Below, one piece after another: positions 9,728 to 20,600 of a DNA stretch of 64,000 bases (the first letter of the stretch is position 1; each line of letters starts with the position of its first letter). The translations under genes and the position numbers were made by a program. Source of the stretch: Vagococcus luciliae (GTDB lineage Bacteria; Bacillota; Bacilli; Lactobacillales; Vagococcaceae); the NCBI RefSeq assembly GCF_024637875.1, contig NZ_CP102451.1, positions 1,739,001 to 1,803,000 on the forward strand, given 5' to 3'. Under the pieces are notes generated by a model. That model was not told the origin of the DNA. It did no database searches and saw nothing but the letters and a program-made list of their open reading frames with translations.

Positions 9728-9746
9728 GTTCACCATATAAAAACAA
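9718..9746 (-). promoter_or_regulatory. Promoter of thrC-thrB operon
   Basis: On the minus strand TTGTTT (9741-9746), a 17-base spacer and TATCAT (9718-9723). Its -10 box shares bases with the -10 of the divergent promoter. Confidence 0.7.
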
Positions 9747-9770
9747 GTGTATTTTATAGGAGGACTTATT

Positions 9771-10910
9771 ATGAAAATCGCCATACTTGGTTATGGGACT
9801 GTTGGTTCAGGTGTGTATGAAATTTTACAGAAAAAAAATTTAGCAAAAGCAATTAGTGTAAAAAAGATATGGTCACGACCCAAAAAAAACATCGATATTC
9901 CTAATTTTTGTCCAGATATCGATGACATTATAAACGATAAAGAAATCGAATTAGTCGTTGAAGTCTTAGGTGGTATTGATGTCCCCTTTGATTTAATTTC
10001 CCGTATGTTAAAGAGTAAAAAACATGTCGTTACTGCAAATAAAGCAGTCATTGCTAGACATTATGATGAACTAACTAATTTAGCAAAAGAAAATGGTGTG
10101 TCCTTAAACTTTGAAGCAAGTGTTGGTGGTGGGATTCCATGGATCAAAAACGTGGAGTTAGCTTCAAGAATTGATGCTATTTCAAAATGTTATGGTATTT
10201 TAAATGGTACATCAAACTTTATCTTAGATACCATGTTAAAAGAAAATGAAGATTTTGGAGATGTGTTAAAAGAAGCCCAAGATTTAGGTTACGCAGAAGC
10301 TGACCCAAGTGCGGATATTGATGGCTTTGATGTCTTAAATAAATTAATTATTTCTGCTAGAAAAGCATTCAATAAAAAGCTCGATCCAGATGATTTCTTT
10401 GTTCACTCAATGAAACACATCACAAAAGACGATATTCATTACTTCAAACAAAAAGGCCATATTGTAAAATACATTGGTGAAATTACGCATGACGAGGGGA
10501 TTATTTCGTTACATGCTGTTCCGGAAACATTTGTCGAAGCAACGATTCCAAGTAACAATAATATCGCTAGTCTTGAAGGCCAAACAATTGGAACACTAAA
10601 ATTCTACGGACAAGGCGCTGGAAAATTACCAACAGCTAACGCAGTAATCCAAGATATATTAGATATCTCAAAAAATATGTCGTATCTAGATACTGATAAT
10701 GACGAAAATAGTGTTATAATTGATACCAAACAAAACCACTATACGTTCATTATCCGAACAAATGAATCAGTTGATGCTAATTTAATTAAAGAAACAGATG
10801 GCGACTACCTTATCACTCATCCAATCACTTTATCTGACATCAAAAAGCAAACACAATTAAAAGACGCTCTTATTGTGAGAGTGATTACTCAGGAGGATTG
10901 GCATGATTAA
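9771..10910 (+). CDS. hom: Homoserine dehydrogenase
   Basis: Reduces aspartate semialdehyde to homoserine with NAD(P)H. The protein is 379 residues from the ATG at 9771, which follows a TAGGAGGA site; an upstream Met at 9747 is not used. The Rossmann motif GYGTVGSG starts the protein. The catalytic region GILNGTSNFIL and the EADPSADIDG motif are intact. A short C-terminal extension of about 60 residues may be an ACT-like regulatory tail. The 3' end overlaps the aspartokinase gene by eight bases. Confidence 0.95.
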   Translation: MKIAILGYGTVGSGVYEILQKKNLAKAISVKKIWSRPKKNIDIPNFCPDIDDIINDKEIELVVEVLGGIDVPFDLISRMLKSKKHVVTANKAVIARHYDELTNLAKENGVSLNFEASVGGGIPWIKNVELASRIDAISKCYGILNGTSNFILDTMLKENEDFGDVLKEAQDLGYAEADPSADIDGFDVLNKLIISARKAFNKKLDPDDFFVHSMKHITKDDIHYFKQKGHIVKYIGEITHDEGIISLHAVPETFVEATIPSNNNIASLEGQTIGTLKFYGQGAGKLPTANAVIQDILDISKNMSYLDTDNDENSVIIDTKQNHYTFIIRTNESVDANLIKETDGDYLITHPITLSDIKKQTQLKDALIVRVITQEDWHD

Positions 10911-12225
10911 AGTAACAAAATTTGGTGGAAGCAGTGTAGCAAACGCGACACAATTTAGAAAAGTTAAGCATATCATTGATAGTGACCCAACAAGAACAGT
11001 TGTGGTCACAAGCGCTAGTGGAAAAGAACAATCAGATGATCATAAAATGACTGACTTATTATACTTATGCTATGAACATAAACGATATGGGATGCCTTTT
11101 GATGGCTTATTTCAAATGATTCGTGATAAATTAACTAAAATTGAGAGCGAACTTGATTTAACCTCTAATATCTCTGAAGATTTAGACTTTTTATATGCTA
11201 AAATGCAAGATTCTATTGATATAGACTATTTAGTCAGTCGTGGTGAATTTTTAACTGCTAAACTCTTAAGTAACTACTTGGGATTTCACTTTATCGATGC
11301 TAAAGATATTATTATCTTTAAACCAAATGGGCAAATAGACGAAGAGCGTTCCTGTCAAGCCATCCAACATCATATTAAACGATCAGAAAAAATTGTAGTA
11401 CCTGGTTTTTATGGGGCTTATCCTGATAAGTCCATTCACTTAATGTCGCGTGGTGGCAGTGATATTACGGGAAGCTTTTTAGCTAGCGCAATGGATGCTG
11501 TCTGTTATGAAAACTGGACAGATGTATCTGGTATTCTAAAAGCTGACCCACGTATTGTCAGAGACCCAAAACAAATTGAAACCATTACCTATGAAGAATT
11601 ACGTGAATTAGCTTATATGGGAGCAAATGTTATCCATGAAGAAGCGGTTAATCCTGTTAGAGAAAAAGGAATTCCTATTCATATTTTAAATACCAATGAT
11701 CCTGATAATCATGGGACAGTCATTACAGCTAAAGACGAACAAGAAAAGCGTCAAGCAATCACTGGTATTACAGGTAAAAAGGATTTTTCCATTATCACAG
11801 TAGTGAAATCCCATATGTCCAATGACTTTGGTACCATCAGAAAAGCATTAGAATGCATGGAAAAATACCGTATCATTGTTGAACATATTCCAACTGGCGT
11901 AGACTCTTTCTCACTAGTTGTTGATTCTGAGCAATTAAAACCTTTTTATTATGAAGTCATCTCTGATTTAAAAGCCATCACACAAGCAGATAAAGTAACC
12001 GTGATTCATGATATTGCCTTAATCGCCATTATCTCTCGTTTTATGAAAAATAAAACAGGTATGAGTGGTCGCTTGTTTAGTGCACTTGGAAAACAACACA
12101 TTAATATCTCACTCATCTCACAAACAAGTGATGAGTTGACCATTATTATTGGGGTTAAAAATGAAGATTACAATACAACCATTCAAACAATTTACTACGA
12201 ATTCGAAGGAGACGATAGTTTATGA
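10903..12225 (+). CDS. Aspartate kinase
   Basis: First enzyme of the aspartate family, phosphorylating L-aspartate; 440 residues. The KFGGSSVAN nucleotide-binding start and the SRGGSDITG motif are present. Two C-terminal ACT domains (about 300-370 and 375-440) imply feedback control by an end product. The position between hom and asd suggests threonine, with or without lysine, as effector, which is inference. The ribosome site CAGGAGGA lies inside hom, and the stop overlaps the asd start as ATGA. Confidence 0.94.
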   Translation: MIKVTKFGGSSVANATQFRKVKHIIDSDPTRTVVVTSASGKEQSDDHKMTDLLYLCYEHKRYGMPFDGLFQMIRDKLTKIESELDLTSNISEDLDFLYAKMQDSIDIDYLVSRGEFLTAKLLSNYLGFHFIDAKDIIIFKPNGQIDEERSCQAIQHHIKRSEKIVVPGFYGAYPDKSIHLMSRGGSDITGSFLASAMDAVCYENWTDVSGILKADPRIVRDPKQIETITYEELRELAYMGANVIHEEAVNPVREKGIPIHILNTNDPDNHGTVITAKDEQEKRQAITGITGKKDFSIITVVKSHMSNDFGTIRKALECMEKYRIIVEHIPTGVDSFSLVVDSEQLKPFYYEVISDLKAITQADKVTVIHDIALIAIISRFMKNKTGMSGRLFSALGKQHINISLISQTSDELTIIIGVKNEDYNTTIQTIYYEFEGDDSL

Positions 12226-13232
12226 GTCAATTAACAGTCGCTATTTTAGGCGCTACAGGTGAAGTTGGAAAAGAGATGTTAAATTCTTTATTAGAACGCA
12301 ACATCCCGATTAAAGAATTGAAATTATTTGCTTCTAAAAGAAGTGCTGGTCAAACCAAGATGTTTGGTGACAAGGAATTAGCCATTGAAACCCTTACAAC
12401 AGATTGTTTTGAAGGCATTGATGTGGTGCTATGTGCCTTAGATGATGACATTGCACGCATTTATTTACCAGAAGCTAAAAAACAAGGCTGTTTAATTATT
12501 GATAATTCAAGTATTTATCGACTAGATGAAAATGTCCCATTAGTTGTACCAGAAGTGAATCCTGATGATATTTTTAATCATCAAGGAATTATCGCCAACC
12601 CTAACTGTTCAACCATTATCGCACTTGTCGCGATTGCACAATTGCATAAAAAAGCAACCATCAACTCAATGATTGTCTCAACTTATCAAGCTGTGTCTGG
12701 TGCAGGTAAGCAAGGAATCGAAGAATTAGAAACTCAAGTAGCTGACTTAGCAGAGGGAAAAGACGTTACACCTCATGTTTTTCCTTACCAAATTGCCTAT
12801 AATGTGATTCCTCAAATTGGTGGTTTTAATGACGAAGGGCACTCAAGTGAAGAAATGAAATTACAAAATGAAGGACGTAAAATTTTGCATCATCCTGACC
12901 TTGATGTAACGTGTACCTGTGTTCGTGTGCCTGTTATTCGCTCTCACTCTGAAGCCATTACTCTCTTTTTAGATAAAGACTTATCTGTTGAAGAAGCACG
13001 ACAAATTGTGAGTGAAACAGACGGTGTTAAATTAGTCGATGATTTAGACAATCAAGGATACCCAATGCCGTTAGATACATCGAATCAAGATTTAGTCTAC
13101 GTTGGACGAATTCGTAAAAATAAAATAGGAAACCAATCTGTTTTAACATTATGGTGTTGTGGTGACCAAGTAAGAAAAGGAGCAGCAACCAATGCTGTTC
13201 AAATTTTAGAGTATTATATTAAAAATAAATAG
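12222..13232 (+). CDS. asd: Aspartate-semialdehyde dehydrogenase
   Basis: Converts beta-aspartyl phosphate to aspartate semialdehyde using NADPH; 336 residues. The GATGEVG nucleotide loop is at residues 10-16. The nucleophilic cysteine is C129 in NPNCST, and RVPVIRSHSEA carries the catalytic histidine. It overlaps aspartokinase by four bases and completes a three-gene operon from aspartate to homoserine. Because asd also feeds lysine and diaminopimelate synthesis, the operon serves cell-wall synthesis too. Confidence 0.96.
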   Translation: MSQLTVAILGATGEVGKEMLNSLLERNIPIKELKLFASKRSAGQTKMFGDKELAIETLTTDCFEGIDVVLCALDDDIARIYLPEAKKQGCLIIDNSSIYRLDENVPLVVPEVNPDDIFNHQGIIANPNCSTIIALVAIAQLHKKATINSMIVSTYQAVSGAGKQGIEELETQVADLAEGKDVTPHVFPYQIAYNVIPQIGGFNDEGHSSEEMKLQNEGRKILHHPDLDVTCTCVRVPVIRSHSEAITLFLDKDLSVEEARQIVSETDGVKLVDDLDNQGYPMPLDTSNQDLVYVGRIRKNKIGNQSVLTLWCCGDQVRKGAATNAVQILEYYIKNK

Positions 13233-13237
13233 CAAAA

Positions 13238-13271
13238 AAGCTTAGAAACCAATCAGTTGATTTCTAAGCTT
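13238..13271. terminator. Bidirectional Rho-independent terminator
   Basis: A perfect 11-bp stem (13238-13248 with 13261-13271) with A/T runs on each side separates the convergent asd and alaS genes. Confidence 0.88.
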
Positions 13272-13279
13272 TTTCTTTT

Positions 13280-15925
13280 TTATTTATGTTCACTTATCCA
13301 AGGTGCGACTGCATCAAGCGCTGATTGTAACCCTTCTGGATTTTTACCACCAGCTTGAGCCATGTCAGGGCGACCACCACCGCCACCACCAACAAGTGGC
13401 GCGATTGCTTTGATTAAATCACCTGATTTCAATCCTTGCTCATTCATCTCTTTTGTCATACTTACCAGTAAGTTAACTTTCTCACCTTGAACTAACCCTA
13501 AAACTAAAATATCAGATAGTGATTTTTGTTTCCATTGGTCAGCTAATTGACGTAATTGATTCATGTCTTTAACCGCTACTTTAGATGCAATATAAGTCAC
13601 GCCATCCACTTCTTTGATGTCTTTAAACACATCTTCTGCTTCAGCGTTAGCTAATTTTGCACTTAATTGTTCTACTTCTTTTTGTGCTTGTTTTAATTGT
13701 TCTTGTAATTGTTCCACACGTTGAACAGTATCTTTTAGTTGAGGTGCTTTAACAAATTTAGATACTTGACGGAGTAATCCTTCTTCTTCTCTAAAGGCCT
13801 CATACGCTTCTTTACTTGTCACAGCTTCGATACGTCGAACACCTGCTCCAATTCCTGATTCAGAAACAATTTTGAAAACCCCAATATCAGAAGTGTTGCT
13901 TACATGTACCCCACCACATAATTCAATAGAGTAACCATCAACATTTACCACACGAACATTTTTACCATATTTTTCACCAAACAGTGCCATTGCACCCATT
14001 TCTTTTGCTGAATCAATGTCTGTTTCAACTGTGACAACTGGTAAGTGAGCCCAAATTTTTTCATTTACGATTTCTTCCATTTGTTTTAACTCTTCAGGTG
14101 TCACTTGTTCAAAATGAGTAAAGTCAAAACGTAAATAACCTGGTGCTACAAGTGACCCTGCTTGATTAGCATGCTCTCCTAATACATCTTTTAACGCACG
14201 ATGTAATAAGTGAGTGGCTGTATGATTTTTTGTGATGCGTTGACGTAACTCTTTATCAATGACTAATTGATAAAGAGCATCTGTTTTTAATTCACCAAAC
14301 ACTTCTACTTGGTGTAGTGATTGACCATTTGGTGCTTTTTTAACGTTCACCACATTGGCAACTAAATCACCTGATGCATTGTAAATTGAACCCTTATCAG
14401 CCACTTGCCCACCCATTTCTGCATAGAAAGGTGTTTGACCAAAAATTAATTGTGCATTGCCTTTAGTTGTCGCATCTTTAATTTCATCATCTTGAATAAT
14501 TACCATTAATTTAGCATCTACAGTGTCTTCTGTGTATCCCACAAATTCACTAACGACTTTGATGTCAGTTAATAGAGAAGATTGAACAGACATTGACTCT
14601 TCTTTCGAACGAGCTGCACGAGCACGATCTCTTTGAGCCGTCATTTCTATTTCAAAACCTTCGTGATCCACACTTAACCCTTCATCTTGAGCCATCTCTT
14701 CGGTCAACTCAACGGGGAATCCATACGTATCATATAATTTAAAGATATCTTTACCAGATAAGACTGTTTGGTTAGATGCTTTCAGATCTTTAATTAACTC
14801 ACTAATAATTGATAGACCATCATTAATTGTCTCGTGGAATCTTTCTTCCTCAGTTTTAATCACTTTTTGGATAAAGTCTTGTTTTTCAACAATTTCTGGG
14901 TAATAGCTCTCCATAATTTGTCCAACGACAGGCACTAAATCCACTAAGAAGGCTTTATCAATTCCTAATTTTTTACCATGCATCACCGCACGACGAATTA
15001 AACGACGTAACACATAGCCACGCCCTTCATTTGATGGCAAAGCCCCATCGCCAATTGCAAATGATACCGCACGAATATGGTCAGCAATGACTTTGAAAGA
15101 CGTATCTGTTGCACTATCTTTACCATATTCTTTGCCATCAGACATTTTTTGAGTTGCTTCAATGATTGGAATAAATAAATCTGTTTCAAAGTTTGTTTTA
15201 GCATCTTGGAAAATAGATACCATACGTTCTAATCCCATACCCGTATCAATGTTTTTATGTGGCAATGGTAAATACTCATTGTTTTCAGTATGATTAAATT
15301 CTGAGAATACTAAGTTCCAAATTTCTAAATAGCGTTCATTTTCGCCACCTGGGTAATTTTCTGGGTCATCTTCTGCCACATCATTGTATTTTTGTCCTCT
15401 ATCAAAAAATATTTCAGAGTTTGGACCACATGGACCAGCTCCAATATCCCAGAAGTTTTCTTCTAATTTAACAATAGACTCTTTTGGTAAGCCAACTTCT
15501 TCATGCCAAATACGAAATGCTTCTTCATCATCAGGATGAACCGTCACATATAATTTATCTTTATCCAAACCAAACCATTTTTCACCTGTTAATAATTCCC
15601 AAGCCCAATGGATCGCTTCGTTTTTAAAGTAGTCTCCTACTGAGAAGTTTCCTAACATCTCAAACATCGTATGATGACGCGCTGTTTTCCCAACGTTTTC
15701 AATATCATTAGTACGAATACTTTTTTGAGCATTAGTAATTCTTGGATTTTCAGGTACAACAGACCCATCAAAATATTTTTTTAATGTCGCCACACCAGAG
15801 TTAATCCATAATAATGTTGGATCATCAATTGGGACAAGAGAGGCACTTGGTTCAATTTTATGCCCTTTTGTTTCAAAAAAATCTAAAAATAATTGTCTAA
15901 CCTGACTACTTGATAATTGTTTCAT
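13280..15925 (-). CDS. alaS: Alanyl-tRNA synthetase
   Basis: Class II synthetase charging tRNA-Ala; 881 residues, full length. The aminoacylation domain starts with the [13 protein letters not shown] region and contains the class [15 protein letters not shown] motif. The editing domain has HTATHLLH and the zinc-type CGGVH. The glycine-rich segment [15 protein letters not shown] is in the C-Ala domain. The start has AGGAGGAA seven bases upstream. Expression is under a T-box leader. Confidence 0.98.
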   Translation of the reverse strand: MKQLSSSQVRQLFLDFFETKGHKIEPSASLVPIDDPTLLWINSGVATLKKYFDGSVVPENPRITNAQKSIRTNDIENVGKTARHHTMFEMLGNFSVGDYFKNEAIHWAWELLTGEKWFGLDKDKLYVTVHPDDEEAFRIWHEEVGLPKESIVKLEENFWDIGAGPCGPNSEIFFDRGQKYNDVAEDDPENYPGGENERYLEIWNLVFSEFNHTENNEYLPLPHKNIDTGMGLERMVSIFQDAKTNFETDLFIPIIEATQKMSDGKEYGKDSATDTSFKVIADHIRAVSFAIGDGALPSNEGRGYVLRRLIRRAVMHGKKLGIDKAFLVDLVPVVGQIMESYYPEIVEKQDFIQKVIKTEEERFHETINDGLSIISELIKDLKASNQTVLSGKDIFKLYDTYGFPVELTEEMAQDEGLSVDHEGFEIEMTAQRDRARAARSKEESMSVQSSLLTDIKVVSEFVGYTEDTVDAKLMVIIQDDEIKDATTKGNAQLIFGQTPFYAEMGGQVADKGSIYNASGDLVANVVNVKKAPNGQSLHQVEVFGELKTDALYQLVIDKELRQRITKNHTATHLLHRALKDVLGEHANQAGSLVAPGYLRFDFTHFEQVTPEELKQMEEIVNEKIWAHLPVVTVETDIDSAKEMGAMALFGEKYGKNVRVVNVDGYSIELCGGVHVSNTSDIGVFKIVSESGIGAGVRRIEAVTSKEAYEAFREEEGLLRQVSKFVKAPQLKDTVQRVEQLQEQLKQAQKEVEQLSAKLANAEAEDVFKDIKEVDGVTYIASKVAVKDMNQLRQLADQWKQKSLSDILVLGLVQGEKVNLLVSMTKEMNEQGLKSGDLIKAIAPLVGGGGGGRPDMAQAGGKNPEGLQSALDAVAPWISEHK

Positions 15926-15946
15926 TCATATTCCTCCTAAAAATAA

Positions 15947-16163
15947 TAAAAAAGCACCCCTGCAGTCAAGGACGTTTACCGCGGTACCACCTTGATTGCA
16001 ATGATGCTTTGACAGTCATTACCTCTTTTACTTTCTTAACGCGAAAACACGTGATAGGTTACTATCAAAGTCATAAGGGAGCATTTTTAAATTAGTTGCA
16101 CTCTTTCACCAAATAAGCACTCTCTGATTCATTTAATCATTTAAAAATATATCCTTAAGTTGC
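15947..16163 (-). ncRNA. T-box riboswitch leader of alaS
   Basis: The minus strand carries the T-box core GGTGGTACCGCGG at 15979-15991, which pairs with uncharged tRNA acceptor ends. A long intrinsic terminator (arms 15951-15958 and 16003-16010 outside an inner stem) overlaps it, so the antiterminator and terminator compete. The upstream part is a stem I region. A GCU triplet at 16080-16082 is the likeliest alanine specifier, but the fold was not computed. Uncharged tRNA-Ala should therefore switch alaS on by preventing termination. Confidence 0.93.
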
Positions 16164-16169
16164 ATATAA

Positions 16170-16198
16170 ATTATAATGAAAAAACCTCTACCTGTCAA
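16170..16198 (-). promoter_or_regulatory. Consensus promoter of the alaS leader
   Basis: TTGACA (16193-16198), exactly 17 bases, then TATAAT (16170-16175) on the minus strand: a perfect match to the vegetative sigma consensus, as expected when control is exerted by the downstream T-box. Confidence 0.9.
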
Positions 16199-16208
16199 TG
16201 CGTCTTAA

Positions 16209-17129
16209 CTATTTTGGAAGATACTTCACCAAAAAGTTTTCGATTGTTTTTTTGTATTCTTCAGGGTGTTTTTTTAACGAATCTGCATGTTTTGCTCCTT
16301 CGAAAATAACTAATTCTTTCGGTCCTTTTGTAGCATGATACACTTCATAAACCATTTCTTTAGGAACAAAATCATCTTGATCTCCATGGATAAATAACAT
16401 TGGTAATCTATTTTTTTCTAATTGTTTGACAGCACTTGCTTCACTAAATGAATACCCAGCACGAAGTTTCGTGTAACCAGAAGCTAGTGGAATCATTGGA
16501 AAAGCTGGCAGATGAAACATATCGTTTAACTGAAAAGCCAATTCATTGTCTACTGAATCATACCCACAATCTTCAATGATAACCTTCACTTGCTCTGGTA
16601 ACTCCTCACCACTTGTCATCATGACAGTTGCTGCCCCCATGCTTAAACCATACAGAACAATGTCAACCTGTTCACCATATTCTTTTATCACTGTGTTAAT
16701 CCACTTCACATAATCGTTTCGATCTAACCAGCCAAATCCCACATATTTTCCTTCGCTATTCCCGTGGGCACGATTATCTGGCACCAATACATCAAAACCA
16801 GCATCATAAAAAAGTTGAGCATATTGTCCCATAAAATCACTTTTCCCCATATAGCCATGAGCTACAATCGCAACTTTTTTACTTGGTGTATCATGTGTGA
16901 CTTTTTTAGCGACTAACTTTAATCCATCATCACTGTTTATTGTCCATCCACTTAAATGATTCGCTGAAAACTGCCAATCTTTGTCAATTTTTTCTTGTTT
17001 TACATCATTAATAAAATCTTTTTTTCCTGCTACAACTGCATAGTTAAATAAATAATTAACTCCTGCACCTAACCCTATGATAATGAAAATAATTAGAATC
17101 ACTAATCCATAAATTAATACCTTTTTCAT
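16209..17129 (-). CDS. Membrane-anchored alpha/beta hydrolase
   Basis: A 306-residue serine hydrolase fold. Residues about 5-30 are a single N-terminal membrane segment, so the catalytic domain faces outward. The nucleophile elbow is GLSMG, the acid is probably in HGDQDDFVP and the histidine in GAKHADS near the C terminus. These are typical of cell-surface hydrolases of lactic acid bacteria, and the substrate is unknown. The ATG at 17129 follows GGAGG by five bases and is preferred over an upstream Met at 17144. Confidence 0.85.
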   Translation of the reverse strand: MKKVLIYGLVILIIFIIIGLGAGVNYLFNYAVVAGKKDFINDVKQEKIDKDWQFSANHLSGWTINSDDGLKLVAKKVTHDTPSKKVAIVAHGYMGKSDFMGQYAQLFYDAGFDVLVPDNRAHGNSEGKYVGFGWLDRNDYVKWINTVIKEYGEQVDIVLYGLSMGAATVMMTSGEELPEQVKVIIEDCGYDSVDNELAFQLNDMFHLPAFPMIPLASGYTKLRAGYSFSEASAVKQLEKNRLPMLFIHGDQDDFVPKEMVYEVYHATKGPKELVIFEGAKHADSLKKHPEEYKKTIENFLVKYLPK

Positions 17130-17197
17130 ACTTACCTCCAACATTCAGATAGTAGTATGATACACTGAAACTATCTATTTGAAAAGGAGAGAATCAT

Positions 17198-17632
17198 ATG
17201 ATTCAAATTGTCTTTAATAACGCCCCTTGGAACAAAGCTGCTGCATTTTATCTAAGAACACTTGTCTTCGTCCAGGAACAAGGCATATCCTTAAAATCTG
17301 AGTTTGATGAACTCGATATCGATAGCACCTTTTATCTAGTCATCTATCATGATAAAAGTCCTGTTGGAACGATTAGATACCAACAAGATGACGAGACTAC
17401 TTTACGTCCAGACAGGTTATGTGTCCACAAAATGATGCGTAAACAAGGACTAGGTAGGCGACTCATTTTAGAACTAGAACAAATTGGTAAAAAACAACAC
17501 TGTACGCTTTCTAGGGTCCATGGTGAAAAACAAGCCATTGGTTTTTACCAAAAATTAGGTTATAAAGTTGTTTCTGATGAATTCATTGAAGATGGTATTA
17601 TTTGTGTGTTACTAGAAAAAGAACTCAAATAA
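17198..17632 (+). CDS. GNAT family N-acetyltransferase
   Basis: A 144-residue acyltransferase of the ElaA/YjcF-like GNAT type. The acetyl-CoA-binding loop is the V.K..R.QGLGRRL segment near residues 77-90. The C-terminal GFYQKLGYKV motif is also present. The acceptor is unknown. It has a strong AAAGGAGA ribosome site and stands alone, divergent from the hydrolase. Confidence 0.85.
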   Translation: MIQIVFNNAPWNKAAAFYLRTLVFVQEQGISLKSEFDELDIDSTFYLVIYHDKSPVGTIRYQQDDETTLRPDRLCVHKMMRKQGLGRRLILELEQIGKKQHCTLSRVHGEKQAIGFYQKLGYKVVSDEFIEDGIICVLLEKELK

Positions 17633-17633
17633 A

Positions 17634-17667
17634 AACCCCCTCAGATACTAAATATCTGAGAGGGGTT
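17634..17667 (-). terminator. Rho-independent terminator, possibly bidirectional
   Basis: A 14-base GC-rich stem (17634-17647 with 17653-17667, one bulge) gives a T5 tail on the minus strand. It ends the large adhesin and probably also stops the converging GNAT transcript. Confidence 0.85.
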
Positions 17668-17671
17668 CGTA

Positions 17672-20600
17672 TTATTCTTTTACTCTATGTTGCTTCACAT
17701 ACCAGATAACTATCGCACTAATCATAAGAATAACTAATCCACTTATAAATAGTAGAGTATCATTCTTTTCACCAGTACTTGGTAATTTATTTTGTGAGTT
17801 TGAGCTGTTACTTGATTGTCCATTGCTACTGTTATTATTTCCACCTGTGTTTGGTAGTTTATCATGTGATTCATTATTTAAAGTATTGGTAATAATGATG
17901 TTACCAATATTCGTGTCATTCACACTTGTTGTGTAACCTGGTACTTTAGTTATTTCTTTCACTGTATAATCAATTGGTTTTCCATTTTCTTTTTCGGCTA
18001 ATTTGTCCCATGTATATGTCCAATGATTGTCCTCATTCAATTCAACAGCTTTACCACTTTTCTTACCATCTGCATAGAGTTGAACTTTAATGCTCGTTGG
18101 ACGTGTATTATTTTTATCTTGATTATCTTCCCAACGTTTTGTCACGGTTACACTTGTTTTTCCTGGTGTATAGTGATTTGTGATATCTGTGCCATCAATA
18201 CTAGTTGAGTAACCTGAGACAGTGTCTTCTGTCACGGTATAATTTATTTCTTTACCTGACTCATATTTGGGTAGATTAGTAAAATCATATTTCCAGTTAT
18301 CTTTTTCAGTCACTGTTTTAGTCTCAATAACTTTACCATTAGCTAGTAAATTCACTTCAATTGAGGTTGGGCGCTTACCATCTTGATTGTTCGCATCATC
18401 CCAATGTTTTTCACCTTTTACTTGAGTCATTTCAGGCGTGTGAGTATTCGTAATAATAATATTCCCCTTATTATTATCTGACACACTCATTGAATAATCA
18501 GGTACCGTTTCAATCTCTTTTACTGCGTAATGAATTGTTTTTCCATTGGCTTTTTCATCTAACTCTTGCCAAGTGTACTGCCACTTATTACTTTCATTTA
18601 ATTCAACGGGTTTACCACTTTCCTTGCCATCTGCGTAAAGCTGAACTTGAATGGACTCTGGTCGTAATCCGTCTTGATTTTGATTATCATCCCAACGTTT
18701 CGTCACAGTCACACTTGTTTTTCCTGGTGTGTAGTGATTGGTCAAATCAGCACCACTCACCATTGTTGAATAATCTTCCACTGCATTTTCAGTCACAGTA
18801 TATTTAATCAATTGACCTTGATGATATTTGGGTAGGTTAGTAAAGTCGTATTTCCAATTATCTTTTTCTGTCACCGTTTTAGTCTCAATGACTTTCCCAT
18901 CAGCTAGTAAATTTACTTCAATTGATGCCGGACGTTTACCATCTTGATTGTTCGCATCATCCCAGTGTTTTTCACCTTTAATTTCAGTTGTTTCAGGATC
19001 ATGAGTATTTGTGATAATGATGTTTCCAATATTATCATCTAACACATTTGTTGCGTAACCTGATACCTCATTTATTTCTTTAACAGTGTATTTAATTGTG
19101 GTTCCATTTGCCTTTTCAGCTAAATCTTGCCAAGTATATGTCCATTCATTCCCATCATTTAATTCAACAGGTTCACCACTTTCTTTGCCATCTGCATAAA
19201 GTTGAACGCTAATAGCATTCGGACGTAATCCATCTTGGTTTTGATTATCTTCCCAGCGTTTTGTGACTGTCACACTTGTTTTACCTGGTGTATAGTGATT
19301 GGTTAAGTCGGTACCATTCACTGTTGTTGAATAGCCGTCCACTGTGTTTTCAGTCACTGTGTAATGAATTAACTCACCTTGATGATATTTTGGTAGGTTA
19401 GTAAAGTCATATTTCCAATTATCTTTTTCTGTCACTGTTTTAGTCTCAATAACTTTACCATTAGCTAGTAAATTCACTTCAATTGATGCCGGACGTTTAC
19501 CATCTTGATTGTTCGCATCATCCCAATGTTTTTCACCTTTAATTTCAGTTGTTTCTGGATCATGGGTATTTGTAATAATGATGTTTCCTTGATTACTATC
19601 TGTTGTAGTAGCTGTATATCCTGGCACATCACTAACTTCTTTGACCGTATATTGAATCGTTTGACCATTTGCCTTTTCAGCTAAATCTTGCCAAGTATAT
19701 GCCCACGCATTACCCTCATTTAATTCAACTGGTTTGCCACTTTCTTTATCATCTGCATAAAGTTGAACTTGAATGGTATTAGGACGTTTGCCATCTTGAT
19801 TATTAGCATCTTCCCAACGTTTTGTGACTGTCACACTTGTTTTACCTGGTGTATAGTGATTGGTTAAGTCTGTACCATTCATTGTTGTTGAATAGCCGTC
19901 CACTGCATTTTCAGTCACTGTGTAATGAATTAACTCACCTTGATGATATTTTGGTAGGTTAGTAAAGTTATATTTCCAATTATCTTTTTCTGTTACTGTT
20001 TTAGTTTTGAAAACTTTCCCATCAGCTAATAAATTCACTTCAATTGAAGTTGGACGCTTACCATCTTGATTATTCGCATCATCCCAATGTTTTTCGCCCT
20101 TAATTTCAGTTGTTTCAGGATCATGGGTATTTGTAATAATCACATCTGATGCATTAGAATCATCGATACTTGATGTATAGCCTGGTATATCACTGACCTC
20201 TTTTACTGTATAGTTTATTGTCTGACTATTTGAACTTTCTGATAAGTTTTTCCAAGTATGTTTCCACTCATTACCTTCATTTAATTCAACTGGTTTACCG
20301 CTTTTCTTGCCATCTGCATAAAGTTGGACTTGAATTGACTTTGGTCGTATACCATCTTGATTGTTCGCATCTTCCCAACGTTTTGTCACACTTATATCAA
20401 TTTCTTTGTCGTTATTTTTATGATTTTTAAATTGACCAATATCTTTTATTTTAATCGTTTGATTGTCTGATGACATATCTTGTCTAGTCAATGTAAACTC
20501 TAATTTTTCATTTGATAGTTCATATCCTTCAGGTGCTTTAGTTTCGATAAAATAGTAACTTCCCACTGTTAAATTATCTATTGCTACTTTCCCATTGACA

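Noticed and set aside
18490-18807. Plus-strand ORFs of 60-105 codons within the adhesin and other large genes
   Set aside because: They are shadows of the minus-strand coding sequence, with no ribosome sites and repetitive translations mirroring the repeats.
17880-20400. Regularly spaced repeats that could suggest a CRISPR array
   Set aside because: The unit is 561 bp, in frame and encodes Cna-B domains; no short repeat-spacer structure exists.
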